From assembly GCA_964630835.1 (NCBI GenBank), contig CAZVZM010000002.1, positions 1-64,000 on the forward strand: a stretch of 64,000 nucleotides of DNA, in the 5' to 3' direction. Below, in pieces: positions 16,718-25,283 of this stretch. The notes below the pieces were generated by a model. It saw only the letters and a program-made list of their open reading frames with translations, was not told the origin of the DNA and did no database searches. A program made the translations under genes and the position numbers. Numbering within the stretch: position 1 is the first letter of the stretch; every line of letters starts with the position of its first letter. This stretch comes from Halarsenatibacter sp964630835 (GTDB lineage: Bacteria; Bacillota; Halanaerobiia; Halanaerobiales; Halarsenatibacteraceae).

Positions 16718-17509
16718 TTGTTCAATAAAAGCGATATGGAGATGGTTAAAAATTGGTGCAGAGAGACCGGCAAATATCAGATGGAAAATTTCGAGCGAGA
16801 AATATCGGTATCCAGCAAGTCAGAAAAGATAGATCTTGTCTCTGAGGTTGATAAAAAATCCGAAAATATGCTTGTGGAAAAGATAAATAAGGCTTTTCCC
16901 GGGCATGCAATTCTTGCCGAAGAAGGATCAGGTAAGGATGAGTCTTCTCCCTTTCTCTGGGTTGTGGATCCACTCGATGGCACAGTAAATTATGTGAACG
17001 GTTTGCCCATATTTTCTATCTCTATGGCCTTTTTTGAGGGGGATAGAGCGGAGGCTGCAGTTGTGTATCTGCCGGTTTCCGATACATTTTACACAGCCCG
17101 GAGGGGCGAGAGCAGTTACCGTGATGGCAATAAGCTTGCGGTGAGCGGTGAGAATGATCTCTCCGCCAGTATTGTGGGAACTGGCTTTCCCTATGATCAT
17201 CAGGATGAAAACAGGGATGTTCTTGAATATTTCAGCCGGGTACTACCCCGGGTTGGTGGCATTAGAAGGCTGGGGTCGGCCGTTTACGATCTCTGCCTGG
17301 TGGCTGAGGGCACCCTGGAAGCTTTCTGGGAAGTCAGGTTAAACCCCTGGGATGTGGCGGCAGGCGCTCTAATTGTCAGGGAGGCCGGTGGAAAGGTCAC
17401 TGACTTTAGCGGAGATAAGGTAAGTCTATCCGGCCAGGAGGTGCTGGCGGGTAGCGAGGCACTCCATGGGGAACTTTTAAAGCTGCTCTCGAGAGATTTA
17501 GCTGAATGA
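16718..17509 (+). CDS. suhB: Inositol monophosphatase family protein
   Basis: Mg2+-dependent, lithium-sensitive sugar-phosphatase fold (263 residues). Metal-binding motifs are in order: LAEEGSG (about residue 67), VDPLDGTVNYV (about 84-94) and the C-terminal NPWDVAAG with the third aspartate. Substrate could be inositol-1-phosphate, fructose-1,6-bisphosphate or another phosphate ester; I cannot decide which. The best start is TTG 16718, 7 nt after an AAGGAGG; the open frame extends to ATG 16658 but without a ribosome-binding site. The gene symbol is a family name, not a proven function. Confidence 0.85.
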   Translation: MFNKSDMEMVKNWCRETGKYQMENFEREISVSSKSEKIDLVSEVDKKSENMLVEKINKAFPGHAILAEEGSGKDESSPFLWVVDPLDGTVNYVNGLPIFSISMAFFEGDRAEAAVVYLPVSDTFYTARRGESSYRDGNKLAVSGENDLSASIVGTGFPYDHQDENRDVLEYFSRVLPRVGGIRRLGSAVYDLCLVAEGTLEAFWEVRLNPWDVAAGALIVREAGGKVTDFSGDKVSLSGQEVLAGSEALHGELLKLLSRDLAE

Positions 17510-17539
17510 ATTTCTGATTTGATTATATTTTTTCTTTCT

Positions 17540-17610
17540 AACCGTTGTTGTGAGAGGAAGCTATATACGCTGTAAATCAGAGGAAGATTTTATTGTGGAA
17601 GCCTGAGAGT
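17540..17610 (+). repeat. Decayed hairpin element copy
   Basis: AACCGTTGTTGTGAGAGGAAGC and TCAGAGGAAGATTTTATTGTGG recall the left terminus (as at 44460) and the right-middle part of the element. The rest of the interval 17510-17800 shows no gene; it contains a run of C-rich and T-rich words (AAAGCCCCCCTTAATG) without clear structure. Confidence 0.4.
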
Positions 17611-17800
17611 TTACAGGAATAAGCATTGAGGAGATGTTAAAAGCCCCCCTTAATGTAAAATAAACTCCCCCCATTTTAAATTGGGCTTGCTTTTTGAAGA
17701 AATAATTTCTATAATTATTTTAATGGGAATAAATCTAAAAAGTAGCTGTATGAGATTTAAGGAATTATGAAATTCCCGGTGAGTGTTTGCGGGGGTGATC

Positions 17801-18301
17801 ATGCTGGAATCACTTATAGTCTTTTACTCCCGTGAGGGAGCTACCGAAGATCTGGCCCGTGAGCTATCCGTACATCTAAACTCTGATATCCTGGAGCTGG
17901 AGGATAATAAAGACCGTTCGGGCCTGCTAGGGTACCTGATGTCCCGGTTTGACGCACTCACAGCCAATATCACGGTGATAAATAATTTTGATCACAGGCT
18001 TGAGGATTATGATTTGATTTTGATAGGAACTCCCATCTGGGCGGGAAAAATGACTCCGGCGATAAGGACTTTTCTTTTGGGCAATGCAGAGGTCCTGCCC
18101 GATGTTGCCTTTTTCGTAACTCATGAAGGTAAAAGTGCCCGTAAAGCTCTGACGGGAATGGAAGATCTGGCCGGAAAAGAACCTCTGGACAGTCTCGTGC
18201 TTGATAGGAGGGAGGTCCGGGGGAAACCTGGAGATAAAAAAAGCGAAATAGATACCTTTGTTCGCAGCCTGTGCAGCAAAATGGAAGACATAGAAGTATA
18301 A
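17801..18301 (+). CDS. Flavodoxin-like FMN protein
   Basis: A 166-residue flavodoxin-fold protein. The phosphate-binding loop is FYSREGATEDLA near the N-terminus, and the second FMN loop is GTPIWAGKMTPAIRTFL (about residues 74-90), a pattern typical of the flavodoxin_4 / NADPH-quinone-reductase-like subgroup. It probably transfers electrons or acts as an FMN-dependent reductase in the cytoplasm. ATG 17801 is preceded by GGGGGTGATC; GTG 17783 is in frame but has no site. It is followed after 83 nt by an unrelated unknown gene. Confidence 0.82.
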   Translation: MLESLIVFYSREGATEDLARELSVHLNSDILELEDNKDRSGLLGYLMSRFDALTANITVINNFDHRLEDYDLILIGTPIWAGKMTPAIRTFLLGNAEVLPDVAFFVTHEGKSARKALTGMEDLAGKEPLDSLVLDRREVRGKPGDKKSEIDTFVRSLCSKMEDIEV

Positions 18302-18384
18302 ATTTCAGCCCAAAAAAATTTTAGAAAAGCGGATTAAAATTGCTCGATTTAAAATTAATTTCCCGAAAGGGGGATAACAATATA

Positions 18385-19119
18385 ATGTCTAAACAGCAAA
18401 GAATATCTGAAGCACTTGAAGCAACGGAAATACATCATTTTCCCGATGAATATCTTTCAACTTCTGATAAAACTGATCTGCGCTATTTTGTCCTAACAGA
18501 ACCGGCATATCTTGAAGTTTATCCCGAAGAGGGCCCCGAGACCAGGATAAGAGAGGGCTGGATCAGCTGGGAAAAACCCCGATTAATAACTCCGGGTTAT
18601 CTTCTGCAGGCGGAGGGTTTTAGTGACGACGCTCGCGAAGCTCTTAAGATGATGGCCGGTGAACAGCCCGATCTGGCAAGCATACTTTATCAGATGAATT
18701 ATGCGCAGCAGATTGATGAGGTGCGCACCGTTCCGCACGATATTGGAGAAACGGCGCGCAGGCTGGAGGATGAGCAGAGTGAAACGGACGAGTATATTAC
18801 CGCTATTATAAGCGGAGTGGAAGATATGTGGGATGTATCTCTAATGAAATTTGTGCAGGAATACGTGGTCAGAAGCGCCCAGGAAAATCAGGTTCCCGAC
18901 ATGGAGGACCGCGGTTACCTGACCCGTAACGACCGGGGGCAGCCTCAGGTTACCCGCACTATATCCGGACTTCCCATAGCTGCGCGCGATGAAATTGAGA
19001 GACTATTTGAAGAGGTCAAAGACGGGGAGGTTAGTCCCTCTATGCTCAAACAGGAACTTGACCGGTGGGGTGTTTTTAAAGAATATGAGGACAGATTTTT
19101 AAATCTCTTTAGCAGTTAA
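18385..19119 (+). CDS. Hypothetical protein, acidic, soluble
   Basis: A 244-residue soluble protein that I do not recognise. It is rich in Glu/Asp, has no signal peptide or membrane segment, and appears mostly helical after an N-terminal beta-like region (LRYFVLTEPAYLEVYPE, then GWISWEKPRLITPGYLLQ). The C-terminal part (EVSPSMLKQELDRWGVFKEYEDRFLNLF) looks like an amphipathic helical bundle. ATG 18385 follows AAAGGGGGATAACAATATA. It is convergent with lipA and ends 1 nt before the lipA stop codon. No function is proposed. Confidence 0.7.
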   Translation: MSKQQRISEALEATEIHHFPDEYLSTSDKTDLRYFVLTEPAYLEVYPEEGPETRIREGWISWEKPRLITPGYLLQAEGFSDDAREALKMMAGEQPDLASILYQMNYAQQIDEVRTVPHDIGETARRLEDEQSETDEYITAIISGVEDMWDVSLMKFVQEYVVRSAQENQVPDMEDRGYLTRNDRGQPQVTRTISGLPIAARDEIERLFEEVKDGEVSPSMLKQELDRWGVFKEYEDRFLNLFSS

Positions 19120-19120
19120 T

Positions 19121-19999
19121 TTAAGCCTCTCCCCCGCCTGATAAAAGGTGGGGGGTGGTTTCTTCGGCTAAATAGGAACTTCGCACGTATGGTCCGGCAA
19201 TTACTTTTTTAAAACCATAACTGATTGCTTCTTCTTTTAGCTCGTCAAACTTCTCGGGTTTAATATATTCATCCACGGGCAGATTTGCGCTGGTTGGCTG
19301 CAGATATTGTCCCATGGTTAAAACCTGACAGCCAAACTCCACAAGATCATCCCAGACCTTTCTCAGTTCATCCCTGTTTTCACCCAGACCCAGCATCAAT
19401 CCTGACTTGATTACAGTATTTTCAGTCTTTTCTCCTATCATTTTCAGGAGTTTGAGAGATCTGTGATAATCGGCTTCCGGCCTGACTTTTTCATACAAAG
19501 CGGGAACGGTTTCTATATTGTGATTAAATATTTCGGGCTCTGCCTCGGCAATCATGTTTACGGCTTCTTCTCTAAGCTTAAAATCGGGAGTCAGTATTTC
19601 CAGGGTGACTTCCGGCTTTGCTGCTCTTACCGCCTGGATCACCCGCACGAACTGTTTTGCTCCTCCCAGCGGAAGATCATCCCTCGTAACCGACGTTATA
19701 ACAACATGCTCCAGATCAAGCCTGATGACAGCCTGAGCCAGATGATTGGGCTCAGCAGGGTCGACTGGTTCCGGCTCCTGGCTGGAAACTGCACAGAATC
19801 TGCAGCTGCGGGTGCAATTTCTCCCCAGAATCATAAAAGTGGCAGTGTCACGAGAATAGCACTCTCCAATATTTGGGCAGCGGGCATTTTCGCATACAGT
19901 ATTTAGATTAAGACCTTTGAGCAGGTTGCGTGTAGTCATCATTTCCCGGCGAATGGGATCTTTTTTTCGCAGCCACTCCGGCAATCTTTTTCCGGGCAA
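19121..19999 (-). CDS. lipA: Lipoyl synthase
   Basis: Radical SAM enzyme that inserts two sulfurs into protein-bound octanoyl groups to make lipoyl cofactor. The auxiliary-cluster motif C-x4-C-x5-C is present (CENARCPNIGEC), followed by the radical SAM motif C-x3-C-x2-C (CTRSCRFC), and a C-terminal RSSY serine motif. Length (292 residues from this start) is normal. I choose TTG 19999 because AGGAGG lies 8 nt upstream; the alternative GTG 20008 directly abuts that site. It is downstream of lipM on the same strand with 13 nt between, so the two form a lipoate-biosynthesis operon. Its 3' end contains a GC-rich inverted repeat (19135-19158). Confidence 0.95.
   Translation of the reverse strand: MPGKRLPEWLRKKDPIRREMMTTRNLLKGLNLNTVCENARCPNIGECYSRDTATFMILGRNCTRSCRFCAVSSQEPEPVDPAEPNHLAQAVIRLDLEHVVITSVTRDDLPLGGAKQFVRVIQAVRAAKPEVTLEILTPDFKLREEAVNMIAEAEPEIFNHNIETVPALYEKVRPEADYHRSLKLLKMIGEKTENTVIKSGLMLGLGENRDELRKVWDDLVEFGCQVLTMGQYLQPTSANLPVDEYIKPEKFDELKEEAISYGFKKVIAGPYVRSSYLAEETTPHLLSGGGEA
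19135..19158 (+). terminator. Possible hairpin inside the lipA 3' end
   Basis: CTCCCCCGCC, an 8-nt spacer and GGTGGGGGG can pair to a strong stem. It lies just past the stop of the plus-strand gene at 18385 and could terminate that transcript, with only a weak T tract after it. It is coding sequence for the GGG-rich C-terminus of lipA on the other strand, so it may be coincidental. Confidence 0.35.
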
Positions 20000-20012
20000 T
20001 TTTCCCACCTCC

Positions 20013-20843
20013 TCATCTTTTTTTTAGCCATTCTTCGCTTAAATACTTTTTGGACTTGAGCTCTTCTGCCATCGCTTTTTCCTTTTCGCTTAGTTTGCCT
20101 CTCTCAATTTTTACAGAAAGAGCTGTTTCCAGACCTTCTTTTAAGGCTTCAGTCAACTGTTCAAATGATATTTCCTCTAATTTTTCTTCTGTCAGACATT
20201 CATAAAGGGCGGTGGATCGGCTTGAGTAGATTCTTCGCATTTTCCTTCTTTCCCTCTCACTGCTGAAATCAAAAAGAGAAAATATTTTTTTGGTATTCCG
20301 GGACAGTGGCAGCGAGCCGTGCTGCAAAATTGTTCCATCTTTTCTTGTCTGGGCGCTGCCTATGAGCTTTTTATCATTCACAACCACCTCATACCAGGAG
20401 GGAGTATCAAAACAGGCAGAGGATTGTCCGCGGGGGGCCTTTTTTCCTTCACGGGGCTTGAGTTCGGCAGGTACATCAAGCATATTCAATCCCTGAACCA
20501 GGCCGGAGCTTATCTGACGGTAACTTTCAACAACGGATTTTGAAAGCAGATCCAGAGACTCATTGACCGCAATGCTGTAGGTGAGTTCATTTTCGTGCAG
20601 GATTGCCCTGCCTCCAGTTGGTCGCCTGACTACGTCCACATTCTTTTCCTGGCAGTTATTTACATCAACTTCTTCTTCATGATTTTGGAAATATCCCAGG
20701 GAAAGAGCGGGAGGTTCCCAGCGATAAAAGCGCAGCGTTGGAAGACAGAGTTTTTGCCGATGCGATTTCATTATGGCCTCATCTAAGGCCATATTGTAAT
20801 ATCCGTCTGCTGGATCTGTTACAATCATTCGCCATTTTTTCAT
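20013..20843 (-). CDS. lipM: Octanoyltransferase / lipoate-protein ligase family (LipM-like)
   Basis: A 276-residue member of the BPL/LplA fold that moves octanoate (or lipoate) onto carrier proteins. RRPTGGRAILHENELTYS holds the lipoyl-binding core and SACFDTPSWYEV carries the Cys expected as acyl acceptor in LipM-type octanoyltransferases, so LipM is favoured over LplA. The lysine in KLIGSAQ also matches. ATG 20843 follows AAAGGAGG; the upstream open frame to 21020 lacks support. It is co-transcribed with lipA, which completes lipoyl synthesis; dihydrolipoyl dehydrogenase at 40151 is a likely user of lipoylated partners. Confidence 0.88.
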   Translation of the reverse strand: MKKWRMIVTDPADGYYNMALDEAIMKSHRQKLCLPTLRFYRWEPPALSLGYFQNHEEEVDVNNCQEKNVDVVRRPTGGRAILHENELTYSIAVNESLDLLSKSVVESYRQISSGLVQGLNMLDVPAELKPREGKKAPRGQSSACFDTPSWYEVVVNDKKLIGSAQTRKDGTILQHGSLPLSRNTKKIFSLFDFSSERERRKMRRIYSSRSTALYECLTEEKLEEISFEQLTEALKEGLETALSVKIERGKLSEKEKAMAEELKSKKYLSEEWLKKR

Positions 20844-21159
20844 TGAGGTCCTCCTTTTCAAAGCAGGCTTTGAAATTTTCTTCAGGAACATCGCAGGTAC
20901 ATCATTATAGCACAGATTGAAAAGAAGAAAAATGGTTTTTATTACTGCTGGTAATTTTTGTATATGTTGATTATTATGATGTTTATATCTTCCGGTTTCA
21001 TTGCGGCTTGAAAACTTCAAAAAATCAGATATAATTAAAATTGAGCAGGTACTGGCATTTAAATCAGGGTCTTCCTGTTATCAACTGGTAGAATTTTGTT
21101 TGAGTTTACCTTCATAATGAATATACCTCAAATTAATATTGGGTCCGGACACAACTTAT
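20844..21159. other. Intergenic region between lipM and the MATE gene
   Basis: 316 bp without a credible gene. It contains the lipM promoter at 20904-20912 and, at about 21066-21122, a stretch (GGGTCTTCCTGTTATCAACT, then AATTTTGTTTGAGTTTACC) similar to 35084-35130 and to 57707-57755. This may be a diverged end of the hairpin element. Confidence 0.5.
20904..20912 (-). promoter_or_regulatory. Extended -10 promoter of lipM-lipA
   Basis: On the minus strand the sequence reads TGCTATAAT, an extended -10 element with a perfect TATAAT, about 60 nt upstream of the lipM start. No good -35 hexamer is visible, as is common for extended -10 promoters. Confidence 0.55.
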
Positions 21160-22530
21160 CTATATTTCCTTTGTCTTCCAGGTGCCGCGGCGGAACCATA
21201 TCAGCAGTGCAAAAAAGCCGGCGACTTTAGCCAGAAAAATCCCCCACCATATCCCGTCAGCACCCCAGTCCAGGGTATAACCCAGAGCGTATGAAAACGG
21301 TATCTGAAATGCCCAGAGAGAGAGAAGGCGGAAAAAAGTTTGCTGGACTGTTTTGCCGGCGCCGCTGAGGGCGCCGCTCAGGACTATTTGAGCTCCGAGG
21401 AAGGTGTAAGCAAACCCGAGTATCTGCAATATCTTTGTTCCCACGGAGATAACCTCGGGATCATCTGTGAAGATAGCCATTATATATGGTGAGATGACAA
21501 GGAGTAGAATAGCCAGTCCCAGCAGGAAGGCAGATGATACACCCGTTCCCAGCCAGGATACCCTGCCGGCTTCATCTGGCTGATCTGCTCCCAGATGCTG
21601 GCCAACCATAATGCTGACCGCCCGCCCCAGTCCGAAGGCTGGCATCCTGATCATAGAAGTTATTCTGTTAGCTATTCCCCAGGCGGCTACCACAATAGTT
21701 CCAAAGCCGGCCACCAGGGAGGTCATTACTGTGATAGCAATTGCCAGGCCGGAATCGCCGAGAGCGGCAGGAAGCCCTATTCTAAAAATTTTCTTAATCA
21801 TGGCCGGGTCTGGAATTAAATGACGCATGCGAATTTTTAGATCGGTTTTATTCCAGAACATGATATAGATACCTATGCTGCTGGCGATAAAACGGGAAAT
21901 TACCGTGGCTGTAGCAGCTCCAGCTATCCCCATATCGGGAAAAAAGCTCCAGCCAAAAATCAAAAAGGGATCGAAAATTATGTTTACGACCACAGCTGCA
22001 ATTTTAATCTTCATGGGGGTAACTGTATCTCCAATCCCCTCCAGACAGGCCGAGAAAACGTAGTAAATAAAGATGATGGGCACCGCCGATACATAGATGG
22101 AAAAGTAGCTGTCGGCCAGGGGCAGGACCTCGGGTTCAGCGCCGATTAAAAGCAGCATCTCTCTGCTAAATATGCGGCCGGGAATAACAAAGACCAGTGA
22201 AACCATGATGGCAAAAACAAGTATCTGTCCTGCAGCTTTGCTGGCCATTTCATGTTTTTTAGCCCCGGTATACTGGGATACCAGGGCAACTCCTGCTATA
22301 GAAAAACCCGCCCCCATTGAGTATACTATAAAAAGCAGGGGAAAAGATAGAGTTATAGCAGCCAGATATTCGGGGCCCAGCATACCGAGCCAGAAAGTAT
22401 CCGCCAGCTGATACATCAGGTGCATCCCCTGCCCGACAATTATAGGCCAGGAGAGCTTAAGCATGGTGGGCAGTATTGGCTGGTTTATAATGTCTTCTCT
22501 TTTTCCTGTATCTTCTATTTCTTTCTTCAT
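21160..22530 (-). CDS. MATE family efflux transporter
   Basis: A 456-residue integral membrane protein with about twelve hydrophobic segments in two homologous halves, as in MATE multidrug/cation antiporters. Family-like segments include QGMHLMYQLADTFWLGMLGP near the N-terminus, and GRAVSIMVGQHLGADQPDEA at the start of the second half. It likely exports drugs or cationic metabolites in exchange for Na+ or H+; in a halophile Na+ coupling is plausible but cannot be read from sequence. The ATG at 22530 follows GGTGATATT. It is transcribed alone; an element fragment lies upstream. Confidence 0.92.
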   Translation of the reverse strand: MKKEIEDTGKREDIINQPILPTMLKLSWPIIVGQGMHLMYQLADTFWLGMLGPEYLAAITLSFPLLFIVYSMGAGFSIAGVALVSQYTGAKKHEMASKAAGQILVFAIMVSLVFVIPGRIFSREMLLLIGAEPEVLPLADSYFSIYVSAVPIIFIYYVFSACLEGIGDTVTPMKIKIAAVVVNIIFDPFLIFGWSFFPDMGIAGAATATVISRFIASSIGIYIMFWNKTDLKIRMRHLIPDPAMIKKIFRIGLPAALGDSGLAIAITVMTSLVAGFGTIVVAAWGIANRITSMIRMPAFGLGRAVSIMVGQHLGADQPDEAGRVSWLGTGVSSAFLLGLAILLLVISPYIMAIFTDDPEVISVGTKILQILGFAYTFLGAQIVLSGALSGAGKTVQQTFFRLLSLWAFQIPFSYALGYTLDWGADGIWWGIFLAKVAGFFALLIWFRRGTWKTKEI

Positions 22531-22553
22531 AATATCACCAAATAACTAAATTA

Positions 22554-22665
22554 GGTTCTTCTCCAGAACTTATTTTGTGGAAATAAGATATATTTTGTAA
22601 AGCCATGGCTGCTCATCTCTTATTTATAGGAAGCTATGAGGCGAAATGATACTGGAAATTTTTCT
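22554..22665 (+). repeat. Left half of the hairpin element
   Basis: Begins with the terminus GGTTCTTCTCC (22554-22564) and continues through GCTGCTCATCTC, AGGAAGCTATGAGGCGAA and GATACTGGAAATTTTTC. The right half is missing. A second, more diverged piece of the same region follows at 22813. Confidence 0.8.
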
Positions 22666-22812
22666 AAAATAGTATATGATATTCACCCTAACAGAGTATA
22701 TCAATATTTTTGACCTTCTGCAAATATTCAGGAATGAAAAAAATTTAAACAGTCAGGTTAACCCATTATCAGCCGGCAAGCTTTTCTGAGTTTAGTATAA
22801 TAATAAATTTTT

Positions 22813-22870
22813 CTAGATATGAGGCGATTTGATACCGGGAATTTTTGGATTCCGGGTCAGGGTCATACCG
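22813..22870 (+). repeat. Diverged middle part of the hairpin element
   Basis: AGATATGAGGCGATTTGATACC, GGAATTTTTGGATTCC, GGGTCAGGGTCATACCGG align with the central left part of the element with many substitutions. With 22554-22665 it fills much of the 456-bp gene-free stretch 22531-22986, where I see no coding potential. Confidence 0.5.
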
Positions 22871-22986
22871 GATGCTTTGAATATAAATTTCGAGAATATA
22901 CTTAACCTCAGACAGTTATTTCCATTGAGGCAGGTAATATATGTTTTTTCGAGAACATTAACTATAAAGCCAGGAGGTGTCGCATT

Positions 22987-23583
22987 ATGACAGAAGTTTT
23001 TAACCCGGAACACAGCGAGAAGCTTATTAACGAGGAAAGAAGAAGGTGGCTGCCTCCCAGGAAAATTCTTAATGCCTGCGGTCTTAAAGAGGGAGATTAT
23101 TTTTTTGATGTGGGCTGCGGCAACGGATATTTTACCATTCCAGCTGCCGAAATAGTAGGTGCTGATGGAGAAGTTCATGGATTTGATATTTCAGCCGAGC
23201 TTCTGGAAGAATTATCAGAACGCAGAACCGAACTGGATTATCCCAATATCTTTTTGCATCAGGTTGATGGGGAAGGCCTGGCTCCGGAAAAAATGCCCGG
23301 CCTGACCGAAAAAGCTGACATTCTTTTCCTGGCCAATATACTGCATGAGGTAGAGGACCCGGGCAAATTTTTAAATTCATATCTGCGCCTGGTCAATCCC
23401 GAAACCGGTAGAATAGTGGTGATTGACTGGCGTCGCAGGGAGATGGAATCCGGCCCTGATGTGGATACGAGGCTTTCGGCCGGCGAAATGCAGCGAGTAC
23501 TTAAGAATAATGAACTTGAGATAATTTACAGCAAAATTCTCAATGAAAAATATTATATGTTTGTCGCTGTCAGGACAGAATAA
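22987..23583 (+). CDS. Class I SAM-dependent methyltransferase
   Basis: A 198-residue protein with the standard seven-strand methyltransferase order. Motif I is FFDVGCGNGYFTIPAA (about residues 39-54), followed by an acidic loop GFDIS that contacts the ribose, and post-motif segments ILFLANILHEVEDP and IVVIDWRRRE. The small size and HEVEDP pattern resemble UbiE/ArsM-like enzymes, but it lacks the cysteines typical of arsenite methyltransferases, so the substrate is open. ATG 22987 is preceded by CAGGAGGTGTCGCATT. It is not linked to a biosynthetic partner. Confidence 0.85.
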   Translation: MTEVFNPEHSEKLINEERRRWLPPRKILNACGLKEGDYFFDVGCGNGYFTIPAAEIVGADGEVHGFDISAELLEELSERRTELDYPNIFLHQVDGEGLAPEKMPGLTEKADILFLANILHEVEDPGKFLNSYLRLVNPETGRIVVIDWRRREMESGPDVDTRLSAGEMQRVLKNNELEIIYSKILNEKYYMFVAVRTE

Positions 23584-23633
23584 TAGATAGCCAGAAATTT
23601 TTCACCCCTGAAAAATTCCTAAAAAATTAATAA

Positions 23634-23662
23634 TTGACTACAATATAGAAAAGTAGTATAAT
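23634..23662 (+). promoter_or_regulatory. Near-consensus sigma-70 type promoter
   Basis: TTGACT at 23634-23639, a 17-nt spacer, then TATAAT at 23657-23662. This is the best promoter match I found in the window and it drives the abrB-like / amidohydrolase / subtilase operon starting 45 nt downstream. Confidence 0.8.
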
Positions 23663-23706
23663 AATGGTATAAATTAAGTTTTAAAATTTTGCAAAGGGGT
23701 GAAAAA

Positions 23707-23844
23707 ATGAAATACGTAAGGGTAAACAGGAAGGGAGAGGTTGAATTTCCTCGGGAAATTCTTGCCAGGGCCGGTATAGAACCGGGAGATGAAGTCATTA
23801 TCCGGGAGAAGAAGAAAGAGTTTTCTCTTAAATCAGGAGAGTGA
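23707..23844 (+). CDS. Small AbrB/MazE-like DNA-binding protein
   Basis: A 45-residue protein beginning MKYVRVNRKGEVEFPREIL. This matches the swapped-hairpin AbrB/SpoVT/MazE fold, in which such short chains form a DNA-binding dimer: the beta strand with a central RKGEVEFPREI, a short helix (ARAGI), then EPGDEVIIRE. It ends with a lysine-rich tail. ATG 23707 follows AAAGGGGTGAAAA. It lies between a strong promoter and an amidohydrolase gene that begins 9 nt after its stop, so it is the first gene of an operon and could autoregulate it. No toxin partner is adjacent. Confidence 0.75.
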   Translation: MKYVRVNRKGEVEFPREILARAGIEPGDEVIIREKKKEFSLKSGE

Positions 23845-23853
23845 GGAATTCCA

Positions 23854-25272
23854 GTGGAACTGGATTACATTATTCACAATGCCTATCTGTTAAAAATGAC
23901 TCAGCAGGGCGTCGGTTTTCAGGCCGACGCCGCTGTTGGTGTCAAAGATGGGGAAATAGCTGTGGTGGGATCTTCTCCGTCTATCCGTAAGGAGCATCAG
24001 GCCGAAAAATATGTATCAGGCCGGGACAGAGTTGTCATGCCTGGGCTGGTGGATGGTCACATGCACAGTCAGCTTGCTCTTCTTCGCGGCCTGGCTCAGG
24101 ATATGGATAACTGGATGGAGGAGGGGGTCTGGCCTTTTTCGCGGCATCTGGATCGGGATATGCATCGAGCTGCTATTTCTCTTAATGTTATGGAAGCTGT
24201 AAAAAATGGGACAACCACATTTCTGGATTATAATCACGATTTGAAAACTACAGCCTCTATCCATGAAGAGTTTGGAACCAGGGCATTGCTTGCAAAAACA
24301 ATCAATGAAATAGTCCCTCATGAAAAGGTGGCCGCCGGAGATCTATACCCCCTTTCCCGCGAGAAGGGTGAAAAAGACCTTGAGGAGGCTGTAAAATTAA
24401 TTAAGAGCGATTCTTTCCCTGACAGATTAGACTTTTGTCCTGGACCTCAGGCTCCGGATATGCTTTCTCCCTCGCTTTTACATAAAACATATGATATTGC
24501 TAAAGAACTTGATGTGCCTATCCATATGCATGTGGCTCAGGGTCAGCGTGAGCATCAGCAGATGATGAAACGACATGGTATCCGCAGTATTCCCTATCTT
24601 GAGAGAGAGGGAATGCTGGGAGAGCGGCTGCTGGCTGTACACCTGACTGAAGCCAGTGATGATGAGGTTAAAACCCTGGCTCGCTCCGGTTCCGGCCTGA
24701 TTATATGTTCTGGCAGCATTGCAATTATAGATGGTTTGGTGCCACCTCTTGGTGAATTTTTAAGGCACTCAGATCGGGCCGCCCTGGGAAGTGACCAGGC
24801 CTGTGGAAACAATATCAACAACATGTTTAATGAGATGAAATTAACTGCCCTGCTTAATAAATGTAAATATGAAGACCCCAAAATTTTCCCCGCCTGGAAG
24901 GTGTTAAGGCTGGCTACAGTTGATGCAGCTAAAGCTTTGGGCCTGGAGGATAAAGCTGGCACTCTGGAAGCAGGCAAAAAAGCTGACCTCATAATGCTGG
25001 ATCTTAAAAGTCCCGCTCTATCTCCTTTGTGGGAAAAACCTTTAAGAAATCTTGTGCCAAACCTGGTTTATGCAGCCAGCGGAGAGGAAGTTACCGACGT
25101 AATGATAGATGGTGATTTTGTAGTTCGGAACGGGGAATTTTTGCCCCGGGATGAAGATGAAATATACAGTGAAGTTGAAAGACAAAAAAATCGTCTCAAA
25201 AACAGGCTGGATCCTCAGGAATTTAAATATATTTCCCCACTTTTTAGCTGGCAGCAGGAGGGCAGGTTATAG
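23854..25272 (+). CDS. Amidohydrolase superfamily deaminase (MtaD/SsnA-like)
   Basis: A 472-residue metal-dependent hydrolase of the cytosine/adenosine-deaminase-like branch. Metal ligands are visible: HxH as His69 and His71 in DGHMHSQL, His in IHMHVAQG, His in VHLTEAS and Asp in LGSDQA. The C-terminal region (AGTLEAGKKADLIMLDL) closes the small beta-sandwich domain as in the family. Likely substrates are methylthioadenosine, S-adenosylhomocysteine, 5'-deoxyadenosine or a related amine; I cannot choose. Start is GTG 23854 with GTGAGGA upstream. It is followed by a membrane subtilase 11 nt later. Confidence 0.85.
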   Translation: MELDYIIHNAYLLKMTQQGVGFQADAAVGVKDGEIAVVGSSPSIRKEHQAEKYVSGRDRVVMPGLVDGHMHSQLALLRGLAQDMDNWMEEGVWPFSRHLDRDMHRAAISLNVMEAVKNGTTTFLDYNHDLKTTASIHEEFGTRALLAKTINEIVPHEKVAAGDLYPLSREKGEKDLEEAVKLIKSDSFPDRLDFCPGPQAPDMLSPSLLHKTYDIAKELDVPIHMHVAQGQREHQQMMKRHGIRSIPYLEREGMLGERLLAVHLTEASDDEVKTLARSGSGLIICSGSIAIIDGLVPPLGEFLRHSDRAALGSDQACGNNINNMFNEMKLTALLNKCKYEDPKIFPAWKVLRLATVDAAKALGLEDKAGTLEAGKKADLIMLDLKSPALSPLWEKPLRNLVPNLVYAASGEEVTDVMIDGDFVVRNGEFLPRDEDEIYSEVERQKNRLKNRLDPQEFKYISPLFSWQQEGRL

Positions 25273-25283
25273 GAGAGAAAATT

